Shown: positions 1-8,689 of the stretch, in pieces
Position numbering within the stretch: position 1 is the first letter of the stretch
Layout of the letters: every line of letters begins with the position of its first letter
Assembly (NCBI GenBank): GCA_017531845.1
Contig: JAFXKI010000006.1
Coordinates: 41,749-105,748, forward strand
Length of the DNA stretch: 64,000 nt
Source of the DNA: Opitutales bacterium
Lineage (GTDB): Bacteria > Verrucomicrobiota > Verrucomicrobiia > Opitutales > UBA953
Direction of reading: 5' to 3'
Program-made: the position numbers and the translations under genes
The notes under the pieces: generated by a model
What the model saw: the letters and a program-made list of their open reading frames with translations, nothing else
Database searches by the model: none
Told to the model about the DNA's origin: nothing

Positions 1-617
1 AAATTGTTCTGAAGCACCTGCCAAGCGTCGGGATCAACGGCGTCGGCGGCGAGTGGACGGGGCAATCGCTCGAAGAACGCACTTCCGGCAGCCAGGCTCC
101 CGCGCTTTATGCGCTTTCGCTCATCATCGTCTTCCTCTGCTTAGCGGCGTTGTATGAAAGCTGGTCGATTCCGTTCGCGGTGTTGCTCATCGTTCCCGTC
201 GGCGTTTTCGGATCTGTTTGCGCAACGATGCTCGGCGGGCTTTACAACGACGTTTACTTCAAGGTCGGCTTCCTCGTCATCATCGGGCTTTCCGCGAAAA
301 ACGCGATTCTCATCATCGAATTTGCGAAAGACTTGCAGGAACAGGGTCGTAATCTTTATGACGCGACCTTGGAAGCGGTTCAGCTCCGCCTGCGCCCGAT
401 TTTGATGACTTCGTTCGCGTTCATTCTCGGCGTGTTGCCGCTGGCTCGCGCTTCGGGCGCATCGTCCGCCGCACAGAACTCAATCGGCGTCGGCGTTATC
501 GGCGGGATGTTGGCTTCGACGATTCTCGGCGTCTTCCTGATTCCGTGCTTCTACGTCATCATCCGTAAAGTATTCCGCGCCGCCGAACGCAAACCGAACG
601 CAATCGTTAAGCACTAA
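1..617 (+). CDS. RND efflux pump inner-membrane protein, C-terminal part (AcrB/HAE1 family)
   Basis: The reading frame is open from base 3, so this is the last 204 residues of a protein of roughly 1040 that begins before the window. It reads through the family signatures [51 protein letters not shown] and [19 protein letters not shown], which in AcrB-type pumps form the end of the porter domain and transmembrane helices 9 to 12. Such pumps use the proton gradient to move drugs, bile salts and other hydrophobic compounds through a periplasmic adaptor and an outer-membrane channel. The channel gene follows directly, and the adaptor gene is expected upstream. Substrates cannot be told from this fragment. 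Confidence 0.96.
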   Translation, partial: IVLKHLPSVGINGVGGEWTGQSLEERTSGSQAPALYALSLIIVFLCLAALYESWSIPFAVLLIVPVGVFGSVCATMLGGLYNDVYFKVGFLVIIGLSAKNAILIIEFAKDLQEQGRNLYDATLEAVQLRLRPILMTSFAFILGVLPLARASGASSAAQNSIGVGVIGGMLASTILGVFLIPCFYVIIRKVFRAAERKPNAIVKH

Positions 618-725
618 TGAAAGATGAGAGATGAGGGCTTAGAGATGAGAGGTCATTGCGTTCCCGCAAGTGGGAAAAGTTTTTTGAAAATCTTTTTCCG
701 GTAATACCTCTAAGCTCTAAGCTTT
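618..725. repeat. Intergenic imperfect palindrome, GAGATGAGGG/CTCTAAGC family
   Basis: The sequence after the RND stop carries GAGATGAGGGCTTAGAGATG near 627-650 and a loosely complementary run, CCTCTAAGCTCTAAGC, near 706-721. It can fold into a long imperfect hairpin with a GGGAACG-type copy (at 659) inside. Related elements sit at 14948, 18665 and 30156. It may act as a weak terminator or processing site between the pump and channel genes. Confidence 0.45.
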
Positions 726-759
726 AAGCTCTCAACCATCCTTTAAAAAAGAAAAAATC

Positions 760-2220
760 ATGTTCAAATATCTTTCCGTTCTTCCGTTTCTTGCCGTGGC
801 AACGGCGTGCACGACAATGGCGCCCGATTACGAGCGCCCCGACGTGAACAATATCATCGCCGAAACCTACGCGGGAATCGCCGCGACGACGCCGGACGAA
901 ACCGCCGTCACGCGTCTCGGCTGGTCGGAATTCTTCGCCGACGAACGCCTCAAAGCCCTCATTAAAACCGGGCTCGAAAACAATCGCGATTTGCGCGTCG
1001 CCATTCTGAATGTCGAACAGGTGCGCGCACGCTACGATATTCAGTGGGCGGAACTGCTTCCGAATGTCGGCGGGAACGGCTCGTTCACGCGTTCCCGCAC
1101 GAATGAATATCTTTCGCCCTACGGGAAGGCGGTAACGTCCAACACCTGGCAACTCGGCGTCGCCGCTTCCTACGAAGTCGATCTTTGGGGACGCGTGCGC
1201 TCGATGACGGATCAGGTTTTTGAAACCTGGCTCGCCACCGCCGAAAACGAACGCGCCGTGCGCCTCTCGCTCGTCGCCGGAATCGCGCTTCAATACTACA
1301 CGCTCCAGCTCGCGAACGAACGCCTTTCGCTTTCGCAAAAATCCCTCGTTACGACGCAGGTTTGGTATAACATTATGAAAGACCGCTTCGAAAAAGGCGC
1401 GATTACCGAAATCGATCTCGCCTCCGCCGAAGCTCAATACCAAGCGATGGTTTCTGCAACGGAACAACTCCGCGAAACGCAGAAACAGGCGAAAAACGCG
1501 CTCGCGCTCCTCGTCGGCGGAACCGCACTCCCGAAACTCGACGGCGTTCCCGCGCTTCCGATTGCTTCCGCGAATCTGCTCAAGCCGCTCGACGCAGGCA
1601 TCCCGTCGTTCGCGCTCGTTTTGCGCCCGGACGTTCTCGCCGCCGAACGCATGCTCCGTGCCGCCAACGCCAATATCGGTGCCGCACGCGCTGCGTTCTT
1701 CCCGAGCATTTCGCTCACGGCAACGGGCGGCGTCGCCTCCGTCGAGCTCGACGACCTGTTCACGGGTGACGCGCGCACGTGGAGCTTTGTGCCGAGCGTG
1801 AACGTGCCGATTTTCGATTACTTTAACGGTCGCCTCGAAGCGCAACTCGATGTTGCCGAACTTCAAAAAGAAATTGAAATCGCCAACTACGAAAAAGCGA
1901 TCCAGACGGCGTTCCGCGAAGTGGCGGACGAACTCGTCGTGCAGGAATCCATCGACAAGCGCATCGCCGCAAGCGAAGCCGCGCTCAAAGCACAACTGCG
2001 CCGCTACAAGCTGACTTCCGCAAATTATCGCGGCGGCGACGGCGTGCTCAGCTACACGGACGTTCTGCTCGCGCAAAACGATTTGTTCGCCGCCGAGCAA
2101 ACACTCGTGCAAACGCGCTTTGCGAAGATCGCTTCGATGATTTCGCTCTACAAGGCGCTCGGCGGCGGCTGGACCGAACAATCCGTTCCCGAAGGCGAAC
2201 AGGTCGCCGCTACAGAGTAG
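760..2220 (+). CDS. RND efflux outer-membrane factor, NodT/OprM-type lipoprotein
   Basis: This 486-residue protein matches the outer-membrane efflux lipoprotein family (TolC fold). The start MFKYLSVLPFLAVATACTT is a signal peptide ending in a lipobox with Cys17, so the mature protein should be lipid-anchored in the outer membrane. The two repeats expected of the family are visible as paired coiled-coil stretches, with the typical SYEVDLWGRVR near residue 145 and PSVNVPIFDYFNGR near residue 350. It would trimerise into a channel-tunnel that docks with the pump encoded just upstream. The gap of 142 bases holds a palindromic repeat, so the two genes may be expressed at different levels. A terminator follows the gene. 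Confidence 0.95.
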   Translation: MFKYLSVLPFLAVATACTTMAPDYERPDVNNIIAETYAGIAATTPDETAVTRLGWSEFFADERLKALIKTGLENNRDLRVAILNVEQVRARYDIQWAELLPNVGGNGSFTRSRTNEYLSPYGKAVTSNTWQLGVAASYEVDLWGRVRSMTDQVFETWLATAENERAVRLSLVAGIALQYYTLQLANERLSLSQKSLVTTQVWYNIMKDRFEKGAITEIDLASAEAQYQAMVSATEQLRETQKQAKNALALLVGGTALPKLDGVPALPIASANLLKPLDAGIPSFALVLRPDVLAAERMLRAANANIGAARAAFFPSISLTATGGVASVELDDLFTGDARTWSFVPSVNVPIFDYFNGRLEAQLDVAELQKEIEIANYEKAIQTAFREVADELVVQESIDKRIAASEAALKAQLRRYKLTSANYRGGDGVLSYTDVLLAQNDLFAAEQTLVQTRFAKIASMISLYKALGGGWTEQSVPEGEQVAATE

Positions 2221-2244
2221 CACAACGAATAGCCTATAGAAAAT

Positions 2245-2292
2245 AAAACGTTCCCGCGCGACGAAAGTCGGTTTTACGCGGGAACGTTTTGT
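2245..2292 (+). terminator. Intrinsic terminator made of an inverted pair of the GGGAACG motif
   Basis: AAAACGTTCCCGCG at 2245-2258 is perfectly complementary to CGCGGGAACGTTTT at 2277-2290, and a T run follows. It ends the outer-membrane factor gene. Confidence 0.88.
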
Positions 2293-2295
2293 TTT

Positions 2296-2409
2296 TTCGC
2301 GCGAAGCCGCCAAGCCGCAAAGTTCTAAATATCCCTCACGGATTTGCGGCCCCCCAGTTTTTTTTCGCGCGCTTTGCGTCCTCGCGCCTTTGCGCGAGAT
2401 TTTTTTTTA
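2296..2409. repeat. Intergenic palindromic repeat, AAGCCGCAAAG family
   Basis: The left arm reads CGAAGCCGCCAAGCCGCAAAG and the right arm CTTTGCGTCCTCGCGCC followed by TTTGCGCGAGA. Similar arms recur at 3412, 13063, 40733 and about 47985, always between genes. The element is noncoding and looks like a REP-type repeat. Confidence 0.7.
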
Positions 2410-2417
2410 AAACGTGC

Positions 2418-2448
2418 TTGACGGGAACGTTTTTTTTTTTGCGACAAT
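2418..2448 (+). promoter_or_regulatory. Possible promoter of the first PEP-CTERM gene
   Basis: TTGACG at 2418-2423 and GACAAT at 2443-2448 are 19 bases apart, with a GGGAACG copy and a long T tract in the spacer. The spacing is long and the -10 imperfect, so this is only a candidate. Confidence 0.35.
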
Positions 2449-2547
2449 CCGCGCTGAGAATTGGGACAAAACGGCGGAAACGCCGCATGTGTCCCGGTTT
2501 TTACCCGCAAAATACTTTTAACACTCACAATTAAACTTAATCATTAT

Positions 2548-3345
2548 ATGAAAAAATATATCACACTCGCGGCTCTCCTCGCTGTAGGAAGTGCTTTCGC
2601 AAATGCCGCTTCTCTCGGCTACAACAGCATGACGGACGCGCAGAGAGAAGGTGTTGTCTTCGCATGGGATTTTTCCGGAACCGGAACCGAGGATCCGGGG
2701 ATTCCCGTCGTGGGGGCAGGGAATGATGATTGCTTTACTGTAGAGGATGGTAAAGCTGTTGTGGACAGAAGCGGAACTCCCTGGACGGATAGCCTCACGA
2801 ATAACTTTTCCGACGGGAACTTTACGTTCAGCCTTGATGTCAACAGCTTCACGGCAAGCGATTCGCAGACGCTTGTCGCGTTGTATTCTGTCGGCGGGAC
2901 AGCTGTCGGCGAGACAGGCGACTCAAAATCACTCCAAATCGGGGTAACAGACGGTGGGGAATTGTCGGTTTTCAACAAAGGCTATGCAAGCATTGGAACA
3001 AGCGGGAATATTAGTACCGGCTTGATGAGCGGATATTCCGGAGATGCGACCGTAACCGTTGTTTCCGATATGACAAATACGGAAACGTTGTCTGTCTATG
3101 TTGACGGGGAACTTAAAGGAAGCCATTCGAATTGGACGGCATCGACTGACCAAGCTCTTATGTGGTTCCAGATTGGCGCGGCTTTCGGAGGCGGTGAGGC
3201 GACAATCAGTAATATCACGCTTTGGAATAAGGCGTTAAGTGCAAGCGAAGTATCTGCAATCGTCATTCCCGAGCCGTCGGCGTTCGGAATGCTTGCTGGG
3301 CTTGGAGCGTTGGTACTTGTAGCATCTCGTCGCCGCCGCAAATAA
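2548..3345 (+). CDS. PEP-CTERM secreted protein with LamG-like (concanavalin) fold
   Basis: I start at MKKYITLAALLAVGSAFANA, a clear signal peptide; the upstream in-frame extension lacks any secretion character. The mature protein of about 245 residues has a LamG/jelly-roll pattern: NFTFSLDVNSF, LVALYSVGG, LSVYVDGELKGS and the ending ISNITLWNKALSASEV, which is typical of LamG-like domains. The C-terminus is a PEP-CTERM sorting signal: PEPSAFGML, a hydrophobic stretch, then SRRRRK. In such proteins an exosortase removes the tail during export to the cell surface or matrix; no exosortase is in this window. There is no GGGAACG copy in the gene, unlike its neighbours. The ligand is unknown. Confidence 0.88.
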   Translation: MKKYITLAALLAVGSAFANAASLGYNSMTDAQREGVVFAWDFSGTGTEDPGIPVVGAGNDDCFTVEDGKAVVDRSGTPWTDSLTNNFSDGNFTFSLDVNSFTASDSQTLVALYSVGGTAVGETGDSKSLQIGVTDGGELSVFNKGYASIGTSGNISTGLMSGYSGDATVTVVSDMTNTETLSVYVDGELKGSHSNWTASTDQALMWFQIGAAFGGGEATISNITLWNKALSASEVSAIVIPEPSAFGMLAGLGALVLVASRRRRK

Positions 3346-3379
3346 TTTCTGTAATATATTAATTCATAGATTATGGTTA

Positions 3380-3415
3380 GCGTTCCCGTGGTTTTGGTCG
3401 CGGGAACGTTTTTTT
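3380..3415 (+). terminator. Intrinsic terminator from a GGGAACG inverted pair
   Basis: CGTTCCCG at 3381-3388 pairs with CGGGAACG at 3401-3408, followed by seven T. It lies 35 bases after the PEP-CTERM stop codon. Confidence 0.85.
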
Positions 3416-3610
3416 CGCGCTAAGCCGCTAAGCCGCAAAGTTTTTTTTTATTTTTCAAATACTTTGCGGCTTCGCGTCTTTGCGCGAGAATTTTAAGCTT
3501 TGTGTGAAGTCCCACTTTACTTCGCACGCAAAATGTTTTTGTTGCGGAAATTCCTTTGCGTTCTTTGCGTTAAAAACATTCGTGAGTATTTGTGTTTATT
3601 CGTGGTTTCT
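3412..3610. repeat. Noncoding repeats, AAGCCGCAAAG family and TTTATTCGTGGTTT-type tail
   Basis: CGCGCTAAGCCGCTAAGCCG near 3416 and CTTTGCGGCTTCGCGTCTTT near 3463 form opposing arms of the same family as at 2296. After them comes a second set, CTTTGCGTTCTTTGCGTTAA and TGTGTTTATTCGTGGTTTC (to about 3610). A short open frame covers this stretch, but its composition is that of the repeat and I do not call a gene. Confidence 0.65.
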
Positions 3611-3693
3611 TTTGCACGGGAACGTTCCGAAATACGTTTTTCCCGGATTTGAGTTTGGAAGTCGAAAAATCGGTTTTTCGGTGAAAAATTAAA

Positions 3694-3774
3694 AAATTTG
3701 CTTCATTTGGAAGTGAAAATTTGGAGTTTTTGCCGAAAAATGCCAAATTTCGCTTCGTTTTGAAGTAAAAATCG
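3694..3774. promoter_or_regulatory. Two imperfect direct repeats upstream of the glutamine synthetase promoter
   Basis: AAATTTGCTTCATTTGGAAG (from 3694) and AAATTTCGCTTCGTTTTGAA (from 3745) repeat at a 51-base step. Each contains a small inverted repeat CTTC-N5-GAAG. They lie immediately before the -35 box at 3785, a position expected for activator or repressor sites. The regulator is unknown. Confidence 0.45.
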
Positions 3775-3784
3775 GAAAACCCGC

Positions 3785-3814
3785 TTGACGCGCGGGAACG
3801 CGCGGGCGTATCTT
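3785..3814 (+). promoter_or_regulatory. Sigma70-type promoter of glnN, near-leaderless
   Basis: TTGACG at 3785-3790 and TATCTT at 3809-3814 are separated by 18 bases. Transcription should begin near 3820, only about six bases before the ATG at 3826, so the mRNA would be leaderless or nearly so. A GGGAACG copy lies in the spacer. Confidence 0.6.
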
Positions 3815-3825
3815 TTTGCCAGCTT

Positions 3826-6015
3826 ATGTCTTACATTCGATTTCATGCCGTAGAACGTGCTTCCAACCGGAAAGTCGTCGTTGTTCCCCCGCCGCAGGCG
3901 AAAATTTCCGAATTTTTCGGGTGCAAGGTTTTCAACCGCAAAGCGATGGCGAAATATCTCTCGAAAGAAACGTTTCGGGCGATTACGCATGCGATTGATT
4001 TCGGCGAGCCGGTTTCTTTGGAGCTTGCCGCGCATATCGCTCCCGCGATGCGAATGTGGGCGATGGAAAACGGCGCGACGCATTACACGCACTGGTTTCA
4101 CCCGCTGACGGACGGTACGGCGGAAAAGCACGACGCGTTTGTCGAGCGCGACGGGAACGGCGGCATGATTGAGGAATTCAGCGGGAAGATTCTCGCTCAG
4201 CAGGAGCCGGACGCGTCGTCGTTCCCGAACGGCGGCTTGCGCTCGACGTTTGAGGCGCGCGGCTATTCGGCGTGGGATCCGTCGTCGCCCGCGTTCATTG
4301 TAGGCGATACGCTTTTTATCCCGACGATTTTTATTTCCTACGCGGGCGAGGCGCTCGACTATAAAGCGCCGCTTTTGAAGTCGCTGGAAGCGGTGAACAA
4401 GGCGGCGGTCGGCGTTTGCAAATATTTTAATTCCGACGTAACGCACGTGCAGTCTTCGCTCGGTTGCGAGCAGGAATTTTTCCTGATTGACGAGGAATTG
4501 TTCAACGCGCGTCCGGATATTGTTTTGACGGGGCGCACGCTGATGGGGCACGAATCGGCGAAAAATCAGCAGTTGGAAGACCATTATTTCGGGGCGATCC
4601 CGCGCCGCGTTCTCGCGTGTATGCAGGAGCTGGAATACGAAGCGTGGAAGCTCGGCATTCCCGTGAAAACGCGCCACAACGAAGTTGCGCCGAATCAGTT
4701 TGAGCTCGCGCCGATTTTCGAGGAATGCAACCTTGCGGTGGACCACAATTTGCTTTTGATGTCGCTCATGCGAGATGTTGCCCGCCGGCACAATTTCCGC
4801 GTGCTTTTGCACGAAAAACCTTTTAAGGGCGTGAACGGTTCGGGCAAGCACAACAATTGGTCGCTCAGCACGAACACGGGCGTTAATCTTTTTTCTCCTG
4901 GGAAAAACTCGATGGAGAACCTGCGTTTCGTGACTTTCGTCGTGAATACGCTGATGGCACTTTACAAAAATAATGCGCTTTTTAAGGCTTCGACGGCATC
5001 GGCGACGAATGCGCACCGCCTCGGCGCGAACGAGGCTCCGCCGGCGATTATTTCTTCCTTCCTCGGAAAACAGGTCAGCGACATTCTCGATGCGTTTGAA
5101 AAAAGCTCGGTTGACGACGCGATCAAGGTGGACAGCAAAAAGCAGATTAAGCTCGGTGTCGGGCAAATTCCGGAATTGCTTGTCGATAACACGGACCGCA
5201 ACCGCACGTCGCCGTTTGCGTTCACGGGAAATCGCTTTGAGTTTCGCGCAATCGGCTCGATTGCGAATTGTGCGTCGGCGATGACGGCGGTCAATGCGGC
5301 GGTTGCTTATCAGCTCAAGGAATTTAAAACGGAGGTCGATGCGCTCATTGCGGGCGGAATGTCCAAGAAAGAGGCGCTTTACACCGTTATTAAAAAATAC
5401 ATTAAGGAGTCGAAGCCGATCCGTTTTGACGGGAACGGCTATTCCGAAGAATGGCGGGAAGAGGCGGCGCGGCGCGGCTTGGACTGCGAGACGAGCGTTC
5501 CGTTGATTTACGATGCGTACACTTCACCGCAGTCGGTAAAGGTTTTTGCGAACGGGAACATTCATTCCAAGAAAGAACTGGAAACCCGCAACGAGGTGAA
5601 GTGGGAAATTTACACGAAAAAGCTTCAGATTGAGGCGCGTGTTCTCGGCGATTTGTCGCACAATCATATTATTCCCGTGGCGATTCGTTACCAGTCCGTT
5701 TTGCTGGACAATGTTGCGAAGCTCAAGGCGGTGTTCCCGCCGGAAAAATTCAGCGTCCTGGCGTCGGAGCAAATCCGCCTGATTGAAGCGATTAACGAGC
5801 ATGTCAGCGCCGTTACGAAAAATGCCGAGGAAATGATTGAATGCCGCAAAAAAGCAAACCGGATTGAGGATGCCCGCGAAAAAGCGATTGCATATCACGA
5901 CACGGTTTTGCCGTATTTCGACGCGATTCGCTACCATATCGACAAGCTCGAATTGCTCGTCGACAACGAAATGTGGCCGCTCCCGAAATACCGCGAATTG
6001 CTTTTCGTGCGGTAA
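3826..6015 (+). CDS. glnN: Glutamine synthetase type III (GSIII)
   Basis: The enzyme makes glutamine from glutamate, ammonia and ATP in the cytoplasm. At 729 residues it has the size of the large GSIII class first described in Bacteroides. Diagnostic blocks are THYTHWFHPLTDGTAEKHD near residue 85, QQEPDASSFPNGGLRSTFEA near 125, KTRHNEVAPNQFELAPIFE near 283, VNGSGKHNNWSLSTNTG near 336 and DRNRTSPFAFTGNRFEFRA near 456. The ending PLPKYRELLF is also typical. The start MSYIRFHAVE aligns with known GSIII N-termini. It has its own promoter and upstream repeats, suggesting nitrogen control, and no gene for PII or a regulator is adjacent. The terminator after it faces the convergent gene. Confidence 0.97.
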   Translation: MSYIRFHAVERASNRKVVVVPPPQAKISEFFGCKVFNRKAMAKYLSKETFRAITHAIDFGEPVSLELAAHIAPAMRMWAMENGATHYTHWFHPLTDGTAEKHDAFVERDGNGGMIEEFSGKILAQQEPDASSFPNGGLRSTFEARGYSAWDPSSPAFIVGDTLFIPTIFISYAGEALDYKAPLLKSLEAVNKAAVGVCKYFNSDVTHVQSSLGCEQEFFLIDEELFNARPDIVLTGRTLMGHESAKNQQLEDHYFGAIPRRVLACMQELEYEAWKLGIPVKTRHNEVAPNQFELAPIFEECNLAVDHNLLLMSLMRDVARRHNFRVLLHEKPFKGVNGSGKHNNWSLSTNTGVNLFSPGKNSMENLRFVTFVVNTLMALYKNNALFKASTASATNAHRLGANEAPPAIISSFLGKQVSDILDAFEKSSVDDAIKVDSKKQIKLGVGQIPELLVDNTDRNRTSPFAFTGNRFEFRAIGSIANCASAMTAVNAAVAYQLKEFKTEVDALIAGGMSKKEALYTVIKKYIKESKPIRFDGNGYSEEWREEAARRGLDCETSVPLIYDAYTSPQSVKVFANGNIHSKKELETRNEVKWEIYTKKLQIEARVLGDLSHNHIIPVAIRYQSVLLDNVAKLKAVFPPEKFSVLASEQIRLIEAINEHVSAVTKNAEEMIECRKKANRIEDAREKAIAYHDTVLPYFDAIRYHIDKLELLVDNEMWPLPKYRELLFVR

Positions 6016-6037
6016 GGCGAGGTTGTTTCCGCAGAAA

Positions 6038-6080
6038 CAAAAACGCGTTCCCGTGAGATTGGCGGGAACGCGTTTTTGTT
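6038..6080. terminator. Bidirectional terminator from a GGGAACG inverted pair
   Basis: CAAAAACGCGTTCCCG at 6038-6053 is complementary to CGGGAACGCGTTTTTG at 6063-6078. With A and T runs on both sides it can serve both glnN and the convergent gene ending at 6101. Confidence 0.88.
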
Positions 6081-6100
6081 GTTTTTAGTAAACCGGCGGC

Positions 6101-7462
6101 TTAGCGGCGTTTGGTTTGTTTTGACATAAAGTTGGGACCGTCAACTTTGTATTTTCCTTCGATATAAAGGATTTCCTGGAGCTCCGGCTCGATAGCCGCG
6201 AGTTTGAACACCGAGTAGGGCGCGTTCGGATCGGCACGCTCACCTTTCTTTTCGATGCCGAGAATTGCGCCGGCGTAACCGCCTGCACCTTCACCAAAAG
6301 CGATACAAATTTTATATTTTTTGCCTTTTTGGAGCTTCATCCAGCTTCCCTTGAAAAGGTGGTTTTGGATCGTGCCGCCGTTTCCGGAACCTTTACCGTC
6401 GTTTTTACAGTGGTCTTTCGGTTCCCAGTTTGCGCCGGCGGGTTCGCGAACAGCGCGTCCGTGACCTTCTCCCGGCCAGTAGGCGTAGAAAACGGTTTTA
6501 CGGTCGAGCCCGACGATGATGACGTCGTCACCCATTCCGACGAAGCGATATTCTCCGGTTTCCGGCGGTGTGATTTCACCGTCGTAAACGACCATCCAGC
6601 CCGGAGCTTCGAAAGGCGGTTTCCCGTCTTCTCCGGCGAAAGCCGCAGTGGCAGCCGTTGCCTGAATGATATTTTTCGTTTTTACGTCTTTATAAATGTA
6701 AACCTGATTGGCATTGAGTTTTGTCGGCGCTTCGAAATAACGTTGCCCCAGTTTTCGGACATCAAACCCGTTGTTGTCGAGCATGCCGATTGCTTTGTGG
6801 AGTTCTTCTTTGCGTTTTCCCTTGTCGTTGTTGTCAGTCGTGCAGTAGGTGATTTTTCCGTCGCGGGAACGCTTGAGGTCGAACAACGTGCCTTTAAGTG
6901 TCGGTGTTTTGGAGAAGCTGGTTCCGAATGCGGAGAGGAACGAGCGACCGTTGCCGATTCCGGGACCGATGCCTTTCCCGATTCCGCCGCCTGCGCCGCC
7001 GCCGATACCGGAGGAGCCGCCTGCCTTCATCCCGCCCATGGAACCCATGGAGCTACTCATCTTCGGCATTTCCGGAAGCGTGAGAGTGGCGCGCGTGCTT
7101 TTGGAGGTGATTTTGTTCTGCGTGTTCATGTCCCGCGGTTTCGGGCGCATGCGGTGCTTTTGGCGATTGGCGTTTTCCCCGTTACTTCCGCCGCCTGCGC
7201 CGGAAACGAATTCGGCGGGTTCGGGCGGCTCGGGGCGCACGGTTGCCACGACGTAGAAGAGCGCGAAAACGATGAGCGCCGCGTGAAGGATAACGGAAAC
7301 GATGAAGCCGTCTCCCCCGAATGATTTCCACGAAAACTTTGTGTGCCGCTTTAGCGGGTCTTCACCGTTTTCATCAACGGCGGGCATATCGTTGTAATAA
7401 TCCTCTTCCGCGTTGTTTTGCGGCGGGAGCGGATATTCTTCGTTGGGATTTTGGGGTTCCAT
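6101..7462 (-). CDS. Membrane-anchored protein with PA14-like domain, function unknown
   Basis: This 453-residue protein has an acidic cytoplasmic head (residues 1-50), one transmembrane segment (about 54-76, ILHAALIVFALFYVVATVRP), a Gly/Ser/Met-rich low-complexity linker (about 85-185) and a C-terminal domain. That domain has the PA14 pattern: WMVVYDGEITPPETGEYRFV, then DDVIIVGLDRKTV, and later GSWMKLQKGKKYKICIAF. The topology (short inner head, one helix, flexible periplasmic linker, outer domain) recalls TonB or TolA. PA14 domains often bind glycans, so an envelope role is plausible but inferred. It stands alone between two convergent or unrelated genes. Confidence 0.7.
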   Translation of the reverse strand: MEPQNPNEEYPLPPQNNAEEDYYNDMPAVDENGEDPLKRHTKFSWKSFGGDGFIVSVILHAALIVFALFYVVATVRPEPPEPAEFVSGAGGGSNGENANRQKHRMRPKPRDMNTQNKITSKSTRATLTLPEMPKMSSSMGSMGGMKAGGSSGIGGGAGGGIGKGIGPGIGNGRSFLSAFGTSFSKTPTLKGTLFDLKRSRDGKITYCTTDNNDKGKRKEELHKAIGMLDNNGFDVRKLGQRYFEAPTKLNANQVYIYKDVKTKNIIQATAATAAFAGEDGKPPFEAPGWMVVYDGEITPPETGEYRFVGMGDDVIIVGLDRKTVFYAYWPGEGHGRAVREPAGANWEPKDHCKNDGKGSGNGGTIQNHLFKGSWMKLQKGKKYKICIAFGEGAGGYAGAILGIEKKGERADPNAPYSVFKLAAIEPELQEILYIEGKYKVDGPNFMSKQTKRR

Positions 7463-7578
7463 AGTTATTTTAAAGGTGAAAGAAAAACGGGGAAAATGTC
7501 CGAGCGAACGAAAATATTATTATTTAGCTTACGCCTTGAAACTCAACTCTTTTTTCAGACGGAGAAAAGAAATACGGG

Positions 7579-8583
7579 TTAATTTTTCCGTTTGGCGTAA
7601 CGATTTGCGAGAATCGTGCACACGAGAAGCTGAAGTTGGTGGTAAAACATAACGGGAAGGACGATGAGCCCGATTTGCGGAGAACTCCCGAAAATCAGTT
7701 TTGCCATGGGGACACCGCCTGCGAGCGTTTTTTTGGAGCCGCAAAAAACGGCGGTGATTTCGTCGGTTTTTTTGAAACGCAGAAGCCTTGCAACGAAGGT
7801 CGTTCCCGCGAGTGCGACCGTCAGCAGAATCGCCGCACCGACGAAAGTTTCGAGTAAAAGCCGAATTCCGTATTTCGTCCAAAGCCCGTTGTAAACCGAA
7901 TCTGCAAATGATGAAAAAACGAGCATTAAAATGACGATTTTGTCGAAAATATTAATGTGATTTTTGTAGGGGAGAATGATTTTGTAGAAAAACGGATTGA
8001 GGATTTGACCGAGCAGAAACGGCAGAAAAAGTAAGATGAAAAGGTTGGTGACGGTTTCGCCGAGGGGAAGCGCGTTCCCGCCCGTTGAGGCAAAAATGCT
8101 CACAATCAGCGGGGTAAGGAAAATCCCCAAAATGCTCGAAAGAGAGGCGTTAAAAATTGCGGCGGGAACGTTTCCGCGCGCGACCGCCGTCATGGCGACC
8201 GACGAAGAAATGGTCGAGGGAATCGCTCCGAGGAAATAAAATCCGAGAGCCAAATCGTTGTGAATGACCGGCTTTGCGACCGCGCAAAAAAGAAATGCGA
8301 GAATCGGAAAAACGACAAAAGTCATTACCTGAACGCAAAGGTGGATTTTCCACGACAAAATACCGTCTCGGAGATTTTTTCGCGAAATTCCCAGTCCGTG
8401 GAAAAAGAAAACGAGCGCGATCCCGAGGTCGGAAAGCTTTTCTGCGTGAATGGTGCCGCCGCTACGCCCGATGTCGGGGAAAAGCGTGGCGAGCACGACA
8501 CAGGAGACCATGCCGATGAGAAACCAGTCTTTGAAAATATTCGGAATCGGAATTTTTTTTGTCCGGGCAGCGGGAACGTTCAT
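7579..8583 (-). CDS. BASS/SBF-like transporter (YfeH type)
   Basis: This 334-residue integral membrane protein has about ten hydrophobic segments and matches the YfeH-like branch of the bile acid:sodium symporter superfamily. Features include LFPDIGRSGG at the start of the membrane part, GLGISRKNLRDG near residue 65, FLGAIPSTISSSVAMTAVA near residue 118, and the late motif AVFCGSKKTLAGGVPMAKLI, which is very typical of this group. The substrate of YfeH-type members is not established, so calling it a bile acid carrier would go too far. The gene is monocistronic, and a 107-base gap separates it from rarA. Confidence 0.88.
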   Translation of the reverse strand: MNVPAARTKKIPIPNIFKDWFLIGMVSCVVLATLFPDIGRSGGTIHAEKLSDLGIALVFFFHGLGISRKNLRDGILSWKIHLCVQVMTFVVFPILAFLFCAVAKPVIHNDLALGFYFLGAIPSTISSSVAMTAVARGNVPAAIFNASLSSILGIFLTPLIVSIFASTGGNALPLGETVTNLFILLFLPFLLGQILNPFFYKIILPYKNHINIFDKIVILMLVFSSFADSVYNGLWTKYGIRLLLETFVGAAILLTVALAGTTFVARLLRFKKTDEITAVFCGSKKTLAGGVPMAKLIFGSSPQIGLIVLPVMFYHQLQLLVCTILANRYAKRKN

Positions 8584-8689
8584 TTTTGGAGAGAAATTAC
8601 GGCTAAAAGTATCAAATCGTTAATTTTTGTATCTTTTGCGCAGAAAAAAAAGCGGCTTACAAAAACGGCGCGGCGAGCCGGGAATGCCG

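Noticed and set aside
724..2313. A 529-codon minus-strand frame opposite the outer-membrane factor gene
   Set aside because: Arg/Phe-rich shadow without motifs; the plus-strand protein has a lipobox and clear family blocks.
3480..3692. Short open frame of 70 codons in the gap before glnN
   Set aside because: It lies in intergenic repeat sequence, has no start signal and a composition dictated by the repeat.
3703..5166. A 487-codon minus-strand frame opposite glnN
   Set aside because: Shadow composition with no recognisable domain, while glnN is certain.
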